This document shows, in pieces, positions 13,252 through 20,866 of a DNA stretch of 20,948 nt. This DNA is from CAZKTS01 sp964555735 (lineage in GTDB: Bacteria; Actinomycetota; Acidimicrobiia; IMCC26256; PALSA-555): NCBI GenBank assembly GCA_964555735.1, contig CAZKTS010000197.1, positions 1 through 20,948 of the forward strand. Direction: 5' to 3'. The translations under genes and the position numbers were made by a program. The notes under the pieces are model-generated. The model made no database searches. It was not told the origin of the DNA and saw nothing but the letters and a program-made list of their open reading frames with translations. Every line of letters begins with the position of its first letter. The first letter of the stretch is position 1.

Positions 13252-14627
13252 GCGGCGTACTTCTCCGACGCCTCCGTGAGCACGGTGCGCAAGATCGCCT
13301 CGATCTCGTCGAGCTCGGCGTCGCCCGCGATGAGCGGCGGCGAGAGCTGCACCACCGGGTCGCCGCGGTCGTCGGCCCGGCAGATGATGCCGGCCTCGTA
13401 CAGCCGCGGCGAGAGGAAGCCCCGCAGCACCTCCTCGGACTCCTCGTCGGTGAACTGGCGGCCCGTGGCGGCGTCGCGCACCAGCTCGAGGGCGAGGAAG
13501 TACCCCGCACCGCGCACGTCACCGACGATCGGCAGGTCGCGCAGGCCTTCGATGCGTGCGCGGAAGTCGGGCTCGTGGGCACGCACGTTGTCGAGGATGT
13601 GCTCCTGCTCGAACACGTCGAGGTTGGCGAGGGCGACCGCGCAGCTGACCGGATGGCCACCGAACGTGATGCCGTGGAGGAACGACGCGCCGGCTTCGAG
13701 GAACGGCTCGGCGAGGGTGTCGCGACAGATGACCGCGCCGAGCGGCGCGTAGCCGCTCGTGAGCCCCTTCGCGCACGTGATCATGTCGGGGAGGTAGTCG
13801 TAGCGGATCGCGCCGAACCATTCGCCGAGGCGGCCGAACGCGCAGATCACCTCGTCGGACACGAGCAGCACCCCGTAGCGGTCGCAGATCTCGCGCACCC
13901 GAGCGAAGTATCCCTCCGGGGGGACGAAGCAACCGCCCGCGTTCTGCACCGGCTCCAGGTAGACCGCGCACACGGTCTCGGGGCCCTCGAAGAGGATCTT
14001 CTCCTCGATCTCGTCGGTGAGGGCCAGCATGAACGCGTGCTCGTCGTCGGCGAGCGGATGGCGGTACCGGTTGGTGTTGGAGACGTGCACGCCGCCGGGC
14101 GTCAGCGGCTCGAACGGCGTGCGCAGCGCGGGGACGCCCGTGACCGCGAGCGCACCGAGCGTCGTGCCGTGGTACGCGATCTTGCGGGCGATCACCTTGT
14201 GGCGTCGGTGCTCACCCTTCGCGTGGAAGTCCTGGCGCGCCAGCTCCCACGCCGACTCTACCGACTCCGAGCCACCCGACGTGAAGAAGACCCGGTTCAG
14301 ATCGCCGGGTGCGAGCTCGGCGAGACGCGTCGCGAGCTCGATCGCGGGCGGGTGCGCGTAGGTCCAGATCGGGAAGTACTCGAGCGTCTCGGCCTGCTTC
14401 GCGGCTGCGGCCGCGATGTCGGCCCGGCCGTGGCCCACCTGCACGGTGAAGAGCCCGGACAGCGCGTCGAGGTACCGCTTGCCGTGGGCGTCCCAGAGGT
14501 TGCAGCCCTCCCCCCGCACGATGATCGGCACCTCGCGCTCGGGGCCGTAGGCACCCAGGCGCGAGAAGTGCATCCAGAGGTGCCGATGGGCGAGCGCGCT
14601 CAGCTCGGCGGGCGTGGGGTCGGTCAT
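13248..14627 (-). CDS. Class III (omega) aminotransferase
   Basis: The 459-residue PLP enzyme belongs to the class III aminotransferases. The PLP lysine is Lys287 in ITCAKGLTSGYAPLGAV, Asp258 is in LLVSDEVICAFGR, and AYHGTTLGALAVTG and FLHGITFGGHPVSCAVA frame the active site. Its wording, such as RHLWMHFSRLG, ALSGLFTVQVGHGRA and VYLEPVQNAGGC, closely recalls an uncharacterised mycobacterial aminotransferase group (Rv3329-like, from memory). The usual GSEAVE motif reads GGSESVESAWELAR. Amino donor and acceptor are not provable; pyruvate as acceptor is likely because ald follows with overlapping codons. ATG 14627 has GGAG 9 bases upstream. It lies 13 bases after the Lrp gene. Confidence 0.92.
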   Translation of the reverse strand: MTDPTPAELSALAHRHLWMHFSRLGAYGPEREVPIIVRGEGCNLWDAHGKRYLDALSGLFTVQVGHGRADIAAAAAKQAETLEYFPIWTYAHPPAIELATRLAELAPGDLNRVFFTSGGSESVESAWELARQDFHAKGEHRRHKVIARKIAYHGTTLGALAVTGVPALRTPFEPLTPGGVHVSNTNRYRHPLADDEHAFMLALTDEIEEKILFEGPETVCAVYLEPVQNAGGCFVPPEGYFARVREICDRYGVLLVSDEVICAFGRLGEWFGAIRYDYLPDMITCAKGLTSGYAPLGAVICRDTLAEPFLEAGASFLHGITFGGHPVSCAVALANLDVFEQEHILDNVRAHEPDFRARIEGLRDLPIVGDVRGAGYFLALELVRDAATGRQFTDEESEEVLRGFLSPRLYEAGIICRADDRGDPVVQLSPPLIAGDAELDEIEAILRTVLTEASEKYAA

Positions 14628-14640
14628 GGCCTATCGCTCC

Positions 14641-15123
14641 TCACCGGGTGCCCCAGGCGTAGGTCTGCTTGTAGAGACGGAGGTAGGTGAAGGTCTCGGC
14701 GGCGCGGACGCCCGGGATCGCGCGGACCTTGTCGTTCAGCAGCGACAGGAGGTGCTCGTCGTCCTCGCACACGACCTCGAGCATGAGGTCGAACGAGCCA
14801 CCGACGATCACCACGTAGTCGACCTCCGGGATCGAGGCGATGGTGTCGGCCACCTCGCGGAGATCACCCTCCACCCGCAGGCCGATCATCGCCATGCGGC
14901 GGAACCCGAGCATGAGCGGGTCGGTGACCGCGACGATCTGGGTGACGCCCGACTCGATGAGGCGCTGGACCCGCTGGCGGACTGCGGCCTCGGAGAGACC
15001 GACCTCCGCCGCCAGGCGCGTGTACGGCAAGCGGCCGTCGCGCTGGAGGGCTTCGATGAGCGCCTTGTCGACCTCATCGATGACGACTGCGTCCGAGGTC
15101 GCCTTCGGCATGCGCCCGAGCAT
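14641..15123 (-). CDS. Lrp/AsnC family regulator
   Basis: The protein has 160 residues from ATG 15123. An N-terminal helix-turn-helix (about 18-56: VDKALIEALQRDGRLPYTRLA, then EVGLSEAAVRQRVQRLIESG) is followed by the RAM effector-binding domain (IGLRVEGDLREVADTIASI, VGGSFDLMLEVVCED, IPGVRAAETFTYLRLYKQ). Lrp proteins sense amino acids and often control the adjacent catabolic genes and themselves. The start is uncertain: ATG at 15111 (156 residues) and a TTG at 15147 are in frame, and none has a good ribosome site. It is the first gene of the minus-strand operon, and phased half-sites lie just upstream (15149-15187). Confidence 0.92.
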   Translation of the reverse strand: MLGRMPKATSDAVVIDEVDKALIEALQRDGRLPYTRLAAEVGLSEAAVRQRVQRLIESGVTQIVAVTDPLMLGFRRMAMIGLRVEGDLREVADTIASIPEVDYVVIVGGSFDLMLEVVCEDDEHLLSLLNDKVRAIPGVRAAETFTYLRLYKQTYAWGTR

Positions 15124-15148
15124 GGTCGCCGCTCGTCGATCACGCAAG

Positions 15149-15187
15149 GGATTCCGTCGTCCCGGCTACCCGGAATCGCGGATTCCG
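15149..15187. promoter_or_regulatory. Candidate Lrp operator: three phased half-sites
   Basis: CGGAATC (15171-15177) and GATTCCG (15181-15187) form a perfect 7-3-7 inverted repeat. A third half-site GATTCCG lies at 15150-15156. Start-to-start distances are 21 and 10 bases, close to whole helical turns, as expected for a protein binding one DNA face. The cluster sits between the Lrp gene and the divergent amine oxidase gene, so one bound regulator could control both. The repeats are seen; the binding protein is inferred. Confidence 0.55.
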
Positions 15188-15238
15188 CGGTGGAGGTAGG
15201 GCGGGGCTGCGGATCGCGACTTCGGGTGCTCCCGACCG

Positions 15239-15244
15239 TACGAT
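15239..15244 (+). promoter_or_regulatory. -10-like box TACGAT ahead of the amine oxidase gene
   Basis: TACGAT ends 6 bases before GTG 15251, without a Shine-Dalgarno sequence in between. It is the same hexamer and spacing as at purS and bldC. It lies about 50 bases downstream of the candidate Lrp operator. Confidence 0.5.
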
Positions 15245-15250
15245 GCCGTC

Positions 15251-16564
15251 GTGCCCGCCGCGCCGGCCGCCCCGCTCAGCCCGGACTTCGCGGAGCGCCC
15301 GCTGTGGCACGACGGGGTCCGGGTGCCGACGGCCTCGCCCGGGCCGCTTCCTGCGTCCGCCGACGTCGTGGTCGTCGGCGGCGGCTACTGCGGGCTGGCC
15401 GCCGCCGCGGGCCTGGCGAGCCGGGGCCGCTCGGTCGTCGTGCTGGAGGCGGATCGGCTCGGCAACGGTGCGAGCACACGCAACGGCGGCATGGTGATCC
15501 CCGAGCTGAAGCTCGGACCGCGCGCGCTGGCGCGGCGCTACGGACCGCTCGGCGGCGAGCTGGTCGAAGCGGTCCTCGATGCCTACGAGTTCGTCGAGCG
15601 CCTCGTCACCGACGACTCCATCGACTGCGACTTCGAACGCACCGGCGGTCTGCTCCTCGCGCACCATCCCGCCCTCGTGCCGTCGTTGCGCGAGGCCGCC
15701 GACGAGTGGTCGGGTGATCTCGACCAGGAGGCGCGGTTCCTCGACCGCAGCGAGCTCGCGAGCGAGATCGGCAGCACCTCCTACGAGGGTGGCTTCCTGC
15801 TCGAGAAGACCGCCGGTCTACACCCCGCGAAGTTCCACGCCGCGCTCGCGACGCGAGCACTGGCGGCCGGGGCCGTCGTGCGGGACGGTGTCCGCGCGCT
15901 CGTGGTCGAGCAGACCGGTGGCGGCTGGAGCGTGCAGACCACCGACGGCCCGATGGACGCCGGCGAGGTGCTGGTCGCGACCAACGCCACCGCAGATGCG
16001 GTGGTCCCCGCCCTCGCACGGCGCGTCCTGCCCATCGGGAGCTTCATCATCGCAACCGAGCCTCTGGACCCGGCCCTCGCCGACGAGCTCATCCCCAACC
16101 GTCGCATGGTCTTCGACACCAAGCAGCTCCTCTTCTACTGGCGGCTCTCGCCGGACGGCCGGATGGTCTTCGGTGGTCGCACCACCTTGGGTGCGACGTC
16201 GATGGCGACGGCGCGCGACGTCCTGTACGCCGAGATGACGCGTGTGCATCCGCAGCTGCGCGGAGCTCGTGTGGCGCGGTCGTGGGGCGGCAAGGTCGCG
16301 ATCACGCTCGACCGCATGCCGCACTGCGGACGCATCCCGGTGCTCGGCGGGGGCACGGTCGCGTTCGCGACGGGGTGCAACGGCACCGGGGTCGCGCTGG
16401 CCACGTGGCTCGGCGATCGTGCCGCGGCGTGGCTATCCGGCGAGTGCGCACCGCCGGCGTTCGCCGCGCTGCCGTTCCGTGCCGTGCCGTTCCACGGCCT
16501 TCGAGACGTCTACCTGCCCGCCGTCGGGTGGGCCCTGCGCGCTCGGGACCGACTCGGCCGCTAG
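15251..16564 (+). CDS. FAD-dependent amine oxidase (PuuB/OrdL-like, DAO family)
   Basis: The 437-residue flavoprotein has the FAD-binding loop VVVVGGGYCGLAAAAGLA (about 39-56), the ribose-binding Glu in VVVLEADRLG and the GASTRNGGM segment common in the DAO family. The C-terminal FAD loop is in ATGCNGTGVALATWLG. Overall order resembles gamma-glutamylputrescine oxidase (PuuB) and related oxidases of amines and amino acids, which give an aldehyde or imine plus peroxide. The true substrate is unknown. The gene is divergent from the Lrp operon, with candidate operator sites between. Its TAG stop shares CTAG (16561-16564) with the stop of bioD. Confidence 0.88.
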   Translation: MPAAPAAPLSPDFAERPLWHDGVRVPTASPGPLPASADVVVVGGGYCGLAAAAGLASRGRSVVVLEADRLGNGASTRNGGMVIPELKLGPRALARRYGPLGGELVEAVLDAYEFVERLVTDDSIDCDFERTGGLLLAHHPALVPSLREAADEWSGDLDQEARFLDRSELASEIGSTSYEGGFLLEKTAGLHPAKFHAALATRALAAGAVVRDGVRALVVEQTGGGWSVQTTDGPMDAGEVLVATNATADAVVPALARRVLPIGSFIIATEPLDPALADELIPNRRMVFDTKQLLFYWRLSPDGRMVFGGRTTLGATSMATARDVLYAEMTRVHPQLRGARVARSWGGKVAITLDRMPHCGRIPVLGGGTVAFATGCNGTGVALATWLGDRAAAWLSGECAPPAFAALPFRAVPFHGLRDVYLPAVGWALRARDRLGR

Positions 16565-17196
16565 CCCCCGAACCTCATGGCCAGCGCGGTCGGGCTGGTC
16601 ACGACATCGAGGTGGGCGCGCAGCTCGAGCCAGTCGCGGTTCCGGCCGTGGAGCTCGTCGGTGTCGTCGAAGCGGTTCAGGGCGACGACCACGGGGCGGT
16701 CCCCGAACGCGTCGACGGAGAGGCGTACCGCGTTGATCGCACCGAGCGTCGCGTCCGAGACGATGACCACGAGGTCGGGACGGATCGCGTCGGCGAGATC
16801 GACCGTGTCGCCGTCGGCCGCGATCGGCGAGCGCGGGCCGCCGACGCCCTCGACCAGTCCCACCCCGACCTCGTCGGCCCACGAGAGCTCGCTCGCGAGG
16901 TCGGCAACGGTGAAGGCCGCGCGCCCGAGCGCCTCCGCCGCCATCGGCGGCGCGAGCGCACGCTCGAAGTTCCGGTGATCGGGGCAGATCGTGCGCGGAT
17001 CCTCGCCGGTCGCAGCGGCCAGCACCTCCGCGTCGGTCGGATGCTCCTCGGGCTCGAACGACTGCACCGGCTTGCGCGCCGCAACGCGGACGCCGCGGCT
17101 CCGCAGCAGACCGAGTGTGACCGCCGAGAACCACGTCTTGCCGATGCCGGTTCCCGTGCCGCTCACGAGCACCAATCCGCGCGGGCGACCGATCAC
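16561..17196 (-). CDS. bioD: BioD, dethiobiotin synthetase
   Basis: BioD carboxylates DAPA and closes the ureido ring with ATP, the last step before BioB. The 211-residue protein has the P-loop SGTGTGIGKTWFSAV (Gly13-Thr21), ARKPVQSF, LVEGVGGPRSPIA (the EGxGG motif) and IVSDATLGAINAVRLS. The first loop reads GTGTGIGKT, with Gly where E. coli has Asp; as far as I recall mycobacterial BioD has the same form. The GTG start overlaps the bioF stop (GTGA at 17196-17193). The stop TAG is inside a CTAG shared with the convergent amine oxidase gene. Confidence 0.94.
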   Translation of the reverse strand: MIGRPRGLVLVSGTGTGIGKTWFSAVTLGLLRSRGVRVAARKPVQSFEPEEHPTDAEVLAAATGEDPRTICPDHRNFERALAPPMAAEALGRAAFTVADLASELSWADEVGVGLVEGVGGPRSPIAADGDTVDLADAIRPDLVVIVSDATLGAINAVRLSVDAFGDRPVVVALNRFDDTDELHGRNRDWLELRAHLDVVTSPTALAMRFGG

Positions 17197-18311
17197 CGGT
17201 CGACCCTCTCGATCCGCCCCAGCGCGTCGACGAGCGCGGTGATCTGTGCGTCGGTGTGCGCGGCCGAGAGGGCGACGCGCAGCCGGGACGTCCCCGGGGC
17301 CACCGTGGGGGGCCGGATCGCCGGCACGAGCAGTCCCTCTTCGAGCAACGCGTCCGCCGCCGCGACCGTGGCGCGTTCGTCGCCGATGACCACCGGCACG
17401 ATCGGCGACGGGTGGCCGGCGCGGACGTGTTCGACGTGTCGACGCAGCCGCGCGCGACGGTCGTCGCCCTCGGGTGATCGCACGATGGCGAGCGCAGCGA
17501 GCGCCGCGGCGGCGTCGGCCGGGGTCGACGCGGTCGTGAAGATGTAGGAGCGGGCCCGGTTCACGAGCAGATCGGTGAACGAACGAGGGCCGGCGGCGAA
17601 CCCGCCGAGGGCGCCGAGGGTCTTGGACAAGGTGCCGACGCGGATGGCGTCGACGCCGTCGAGCGTCGGGTCCGGACCGAGCACTGCGTGGGCCTCGTCG
17701 AGCACGAGGAGCGCGCCGTGGTGCGCGCAGACCGCGGTGAGCGCGTCGATGGGCGCGACGTCACCGTCCATCGAGAAGACCGTGTCGGTGACGACGAGCG
17801 CGCGGCGGTCGCCCGTATCGGCGAGCAGCCGGTCCACATGGTCGGGATCTGCGTGGCGCGCGACCGCGACCTCGGACCGGGACAGTCGGCAGCCGTCGAT
17901 GATCGACGCGTGGTTGAGCTCGTCCGAGACGATGAGCGTGCCCGGTCCCCCGAACGTCGTGAGCACACCGAGGTTGGCCGCGAAGCCGGTGGGGAAGAGG
18001 ACGGCGGCCTCGGCAGCCTTCCAGTCGGCGAGGGCGGCCTCGAGCTCGGAGTGCACCGGCCGGGATCCGACGATGAGACGGGCGGCGCCGCTGCCCGCGC
18101 CCCAGCGGTCGAGCGCCGCGTGCGCGGCGGCGACGACGGTCGGGTGCTGGGTGAGGCCCAGGTAGTCGTTGGACGCGAACGACACGACCGGACGCCCGTC
18201 GGGCGCGAGCTTGCCCTCGGGTCCCGCCGCGTCGAGGTCACGCGGCGCGCGCCACTGCCCGGCTCGTTCGATCCGAGCCGCCTCGGTGTCGGCCCAGTCG
18301 CGCCAGGTCAT
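17193..18311 (-). CDS. bioF: BioF, 8-amino-7-oxononanoate synthase
   Basis: BioF condenses pimeloyl-thioester with alanine using PLP. The protein has 372 residues from ATG 18311, which overlaps the bioA stop (ATGA). FASNDYLGLTQHP, WGAGSGAARLIVGS, FPTGFAANLGVL and DELNHASIIDG are the alpha-oxoamine synthase motifs. The PLP lysine is Lys230 in VGTLSKTLGALGG, with Asp205 and His208 in LVLDEAHAVLG. A longer open frame upstream is antiparallel to bioA and is not coding. The alpha-oxoamine family also includes KBL and ALA synthases, but the bioA and bioD neighbours settle the call. Confidence 0.95.
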   Translation of the reverse strand: MTWRDWADTEAARIERAGQWRAPRDLDAAGPEGKLAPDGRPVVSFASNDYLGLTQHPTVVAAAHAALDRWGAGSGAARLIVGSRPVHSELEAALADWKAAEAAVLFPTGFAANLGVLTTFGGPGTLIVSDELNHASIIDGCRLSRSEVAVARHADPDHVDRLLADTGDRRALVVTDTVFSMDGDVAPIDALTAVCAHHGALLVLDEAHAVLGPDPTLDGVDAIRVGTLSKTLGALGGFAAGPRSFTDLLVNRARSYIFTTASTPADAAAALAALAIVRSPEGDDRRARLRRHVEHVRAGHPSPIVPVVIGDERATVAAADALLEEGLLVPAIRPPTVAPGTSRLRVALSAAHTDAQITALVDALGRIERVDR

Positions 18312-19615
18312 GCGGGTCGCTCCGCGACGACCGCGATCGCGTCGGCGAGCGTGGCCACGATGCGCTCGATCTCGTCGCTCGTGATCGTCAGCGGCGGCAT
18401 GAGGACGACGACGTCGCCCAGCGGGCGCAGGAGGACCCCGCGCTCGACCGCCGCCGCGCACACGCGGCGCCCCCACTTGTCCGACGCGGACGGCGCGGCG
18501 AGCTCGACCCCGCCCATCAGCCCACTCAGGCGGACGTCGCGCACGGCGGCGAGCGGCGCGATGCGCGCGTCGAGCAGCCCGCGCAGCTGCTGTGACCGCG
18601 CCCGCACGTTGGTCAGCACGTCGCGCGTCTGGAGCAGCTCGAGGTGCCGCAGCGCGACCGCGGCGGCGAGCGCGTTCCCGCTGTACGAATGGCCGTGGTA
18701 GAGCGTCTTCTCCGAGAGATCAGGGCCGAGGAACGCGTCGAAGACCCGCCCGCTCGCGACGGTCGCCGACTGGGCGAGGTAGCCGGCGGTCAGGCCCTTG
18801 CCCAGCACCAGGAGGTCGGGACGCAGGTCGCACTGCTCGGACGCGAAGAGCGTGCCGGTCCGACCGAACCCGGTGGCGACCTCGTCGCAGATCAGGAGGA
18901 CGTCGTGCTCTCGGCACGCGGCACCCAGCGCCGCGAGCCCGGCCGGGTCGCCGAGCTGCATGCCCGCGGCCCCTTGCACGAGCGGCTCGACGATGACCGC
19001 GGCGAGCTCCCCTGCGTGCTCGGCGACCATGCCGACGGCGGTGTCGAAGCACGCGGGATCCGCGACGTGCGGCGCGCGCAGCACCGGGAAGCGAAGCGGA
19101 TCGAACAGGTCCGTGCCGAACCCGCCGTCGCCGACCGACAGCGCGCCGATCGTGTCGCCGTGGTACGCACCGCCGAAGGCGAGGTAGGTCGTGTGCCCGG
19201 CGTCGCCGCGGTTCACGTGGTACTGGAACGCGATCTTGAGCGCCTGCTCGACCGCTGCCGCGCCGTCGGACGCGAAGAGGAAGTGAGGCTCGTCGACGGG
19301 CACGAGCGGCGCGAGTGCTTCGCAGAGCTCGACGACCACACGGTTTCCGTTGCCGAGCATGGTGGAGTGCGCGCCGCGATCGAGCTGCTCGCGGATCGCG
19401 TCGTCGAGCTCAGGGACGCGGTGCCCGACCGTGTTGACCCACAGCGACGAGATCGCGTCGAGGTAGCGCTTGCCGTCGACGTCGATCAGCTCGTGGCCCT
19501 CGGCGTGGTCGACGAGCACCGGTGCGCTCTCGGTGTAGCAGGACATCTGCGTGAACCCGTGCCACACGACGGCGGCGTCGCGCTTCGCCCAGCTCGCCGC
19601 GGTCTCCGAGGCCAT
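18308..19615 (-). CDS. bioA: DAPA aminotransferase (BioA/BioK), first gene of biotin operon
   Basis: This 435-residue class III aminotransferase makes 7,8-diaminononanoate. FTQM (about 21-24), AFGGAYHGDTIGALSVGD, VIVEPLVQGAAGM, LICDEVATGFGRTG (Asp244) and VLGKGLTAGYL (PLP Lys273) are clear. Several segments follow the Bacillus subtilis lysine-using enzyme rather than the E. coli SAM-using one: SSLWVNTVGHR where E. coli has SSWWAAIHGYNHP, GAHSTMLGN, and LYHGHSYSGNALAAAVAL. ATG 19615 has a CATCAT box 6 bases upstream on its strand. bioF follows with an ATGA overlap. bioB is not in the window. Confidence 0.92.
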   Translation of the reverse strand: MASETAASWAKRDAAVVWHGFTQMSCYTESAPVLVDHAEGHELIDVDGKRYLDAISSLWVNTVGHRVPELDDAIREQLDRGAHSTMLGNGNRVVVELCEALAPLVPVDEPHFLFASDGAAAVEQALKIAFQYHVNRGDAGHTTYLAFGGAYHGDTIGALSVGDGGFGTDLFDPLRFPVLRAPHVADPACFDTAVGMVAEHAGELAAVIVEPLVQGAAGMQLGDPAGLAALGAACREHDVLLICDEVATGFGRTGTLFASEQCDLRPDLLVLGKGLTAGYLAQSATVASGRVFDAFLGPDLSEKTLYHGHSYSGNALAAAVALRHLELLQTRDVLTNVRARSQQLRGLLDARIAPLAAVRDVRLSGLMGGVELAAPSASDKWGRRVCAAAVERGVLLRPLGDVVVLMPPLTITSDEIERIVATLADAIAVVAERPA

Positions 19616-19620
19616 CGTGC

Positions 19621-19627
19621 CATGATG
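19621..19627. promoter_or_regulatory. Overlapping divergent -10-like boxes (bioA / thiolase)
   Basis: Only 36 bases separate the bioA ATG and the thiolase ATG. On the minus strand CATCAT (19627-19622) ends 6 bases before the bioA start. On the plus strand CATGAT (19621-19626) occupies almost the same bases and would give a leader of about 20 bases that includes AGGGAAGG. Both boxes keep the A at position 2 and T at position 6. Confidence 0.35.
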
Positions 19628-19651
19628 CCCGGCCTACGACAGGGAAGGCAC

Positions 19652-20866
19652 ATGACGCTTCGTGATCAGGCGGCAGTCGTCGGAGTCGGTGCGACGCCGT
19701 ACTACAAGCGAGGCCGGTCGTTGCCCCAGACGCCGTTCGAGATGGCGGGCAAGGCGACGATCGCGGCACTCGAGGACGCCGGACTCACCGTCGACGACGT
19801 CGACGGTCTCGCGCTCTACAGCTTCGGACTCGGCGGCGACACGTCGCTGTTCGCCCAGACGCTCGGGATCCCCGAGGTGCGCTTCACCTCGACCCTGACC
19901 GGGGGCGGCGGTGGTGCATCGGGCTCGGTCGGGCTCGCGGCGGCGGCGATCGCCTCGGGCATGGCCACGTGCGTGGTCAGCCTGATGACGCTCCAGCAGG
20001 CGGCCAACCGGTTCGGCACGTCGTTCGCGCCCAAGAAGAAGGGGGAGAAGGGAGGCCAGTACTCGGCGCCGGCCACCCCGGAGGGCAACTTCATCCAGCC
20101 GTCGGGTCTGATGGGGCCCGGCCAGATGTTCGCCGTGCTCACGCAACGGCACATGCACCTCTACGGCACCAAGCGCGAGCACTTCGCCGAGATCGCGATC
20201 TCCACTCGCGAGAACGCCCGGAAGCGCGAGACCTCGCTGATGCGCGACGAGCTCACGCTCGACGACTACTTCGACGCCCGCATGATCGCGGAGCCGTTGT
20301 GCCTCTTCGACTTCTGCCTCGAGTGCGACGGCGCGGTCGCCGTCGTCACGACGACGGCCGAGCGGGCCAAGGACCTCAAGCACCCGCCCGCCTACGTGCG
20401 CGCCACCGCGCAGGGAGGCAACGGTCGCTGGGGCCAGGCGATCACCTGGATGGGCATGCCCGACGACGAGTTCGCGTCGTCCGGCCACCGACCGGTCGCG
20501 AGGCGCCTCTACGAGATGGCCGGCTGCACCCCCGACGACGTCGACGTCGCTCTGCTCTACGACCACTTCGCGCCGATGGTGCTGATGCAGCTCGAGGACT
20601 ACGGGTTCTGCGGCATCGGCGAGGGCGGGCCGTTCGTGGAGTCCGGCGCCATCCGCTACGGCACCGGTTCGCTGCCGGTGAACACGCACGGCGGCAACCT
20701 GTCGGAGGCCTACATCATCGGGATGACGCACGTGAAGGAAGCGGTCGAGCAGATCCGCGGCACCGCGGTGAACCAGGTGGAAGGCGCAGAGCTCGCGCTC
20801 TCGACCGGTGGCCCGGCATCGATCCCCGTGAGCGCCCTCCTCCTCGCCAAGGAGCCGTACTCATGA
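19652..20866 (+). CDS. Thiolase-fold lipid-transfer-type protein (SCP-x/Ltp-like)
   Basis: The 404-residue protein starts AAVVGVGATPYYKRG and ends with a thiolase C-terminal half: NTHGGNLSEAYIIGMTHVKEAVEQIRG and ALLLAKEPYS. DVDVALLYDHFAPMVLMQLEDYGFC is typical of the SCP2-thiolase/Ltp group. The place of the usual nucleophile cysteine (about 83-91, TGGGGGASG) has no Cys. It may therefore be an aldolase or condensing partner as in Ltp2-type enzymes rather than a true thiolase. ATG 19652 has AGGGAAGG (19641-19648) just upstream. The stop overlaps the next gene start (ATGA), and that gene looks like its DUF35 partner. Confidence 0.9.
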   Translation: MTLRDQAAVVGVGATPYYKRGRSLPQTPFEMAGKATIAALEDAGLTVDDVDGLALYSFGLGGDTSLFAQTLGIPEVRFTSTLTGGGGGASGSVGLAAAAIASGMATCVVSLMTLQQAANRFGTSFAPKKKGEKGGQYSAPATPEGNFIQPSGLMGPGQMFAVLTQRHMHLYGTKREHFAEIAISTRENARKRETSLMRDELTLDDYFDARMIAEPLCLFDFCLECDGAVAVVTTTAERAKDLKHPPAYVRATAQGGNGRWGQAITWMGMPDDEFASSGHRPVARRLYEMAGCTPDDVDVALLYDHFAPMVLMQLEDYGFCGIGEGGPFVESGAIRYGTGSLPVNTHGGNLSEAYIIGMTHVKEAVEQIRGTAVNQVEGAELALSTGGPASIPVSALLLAKEPYS

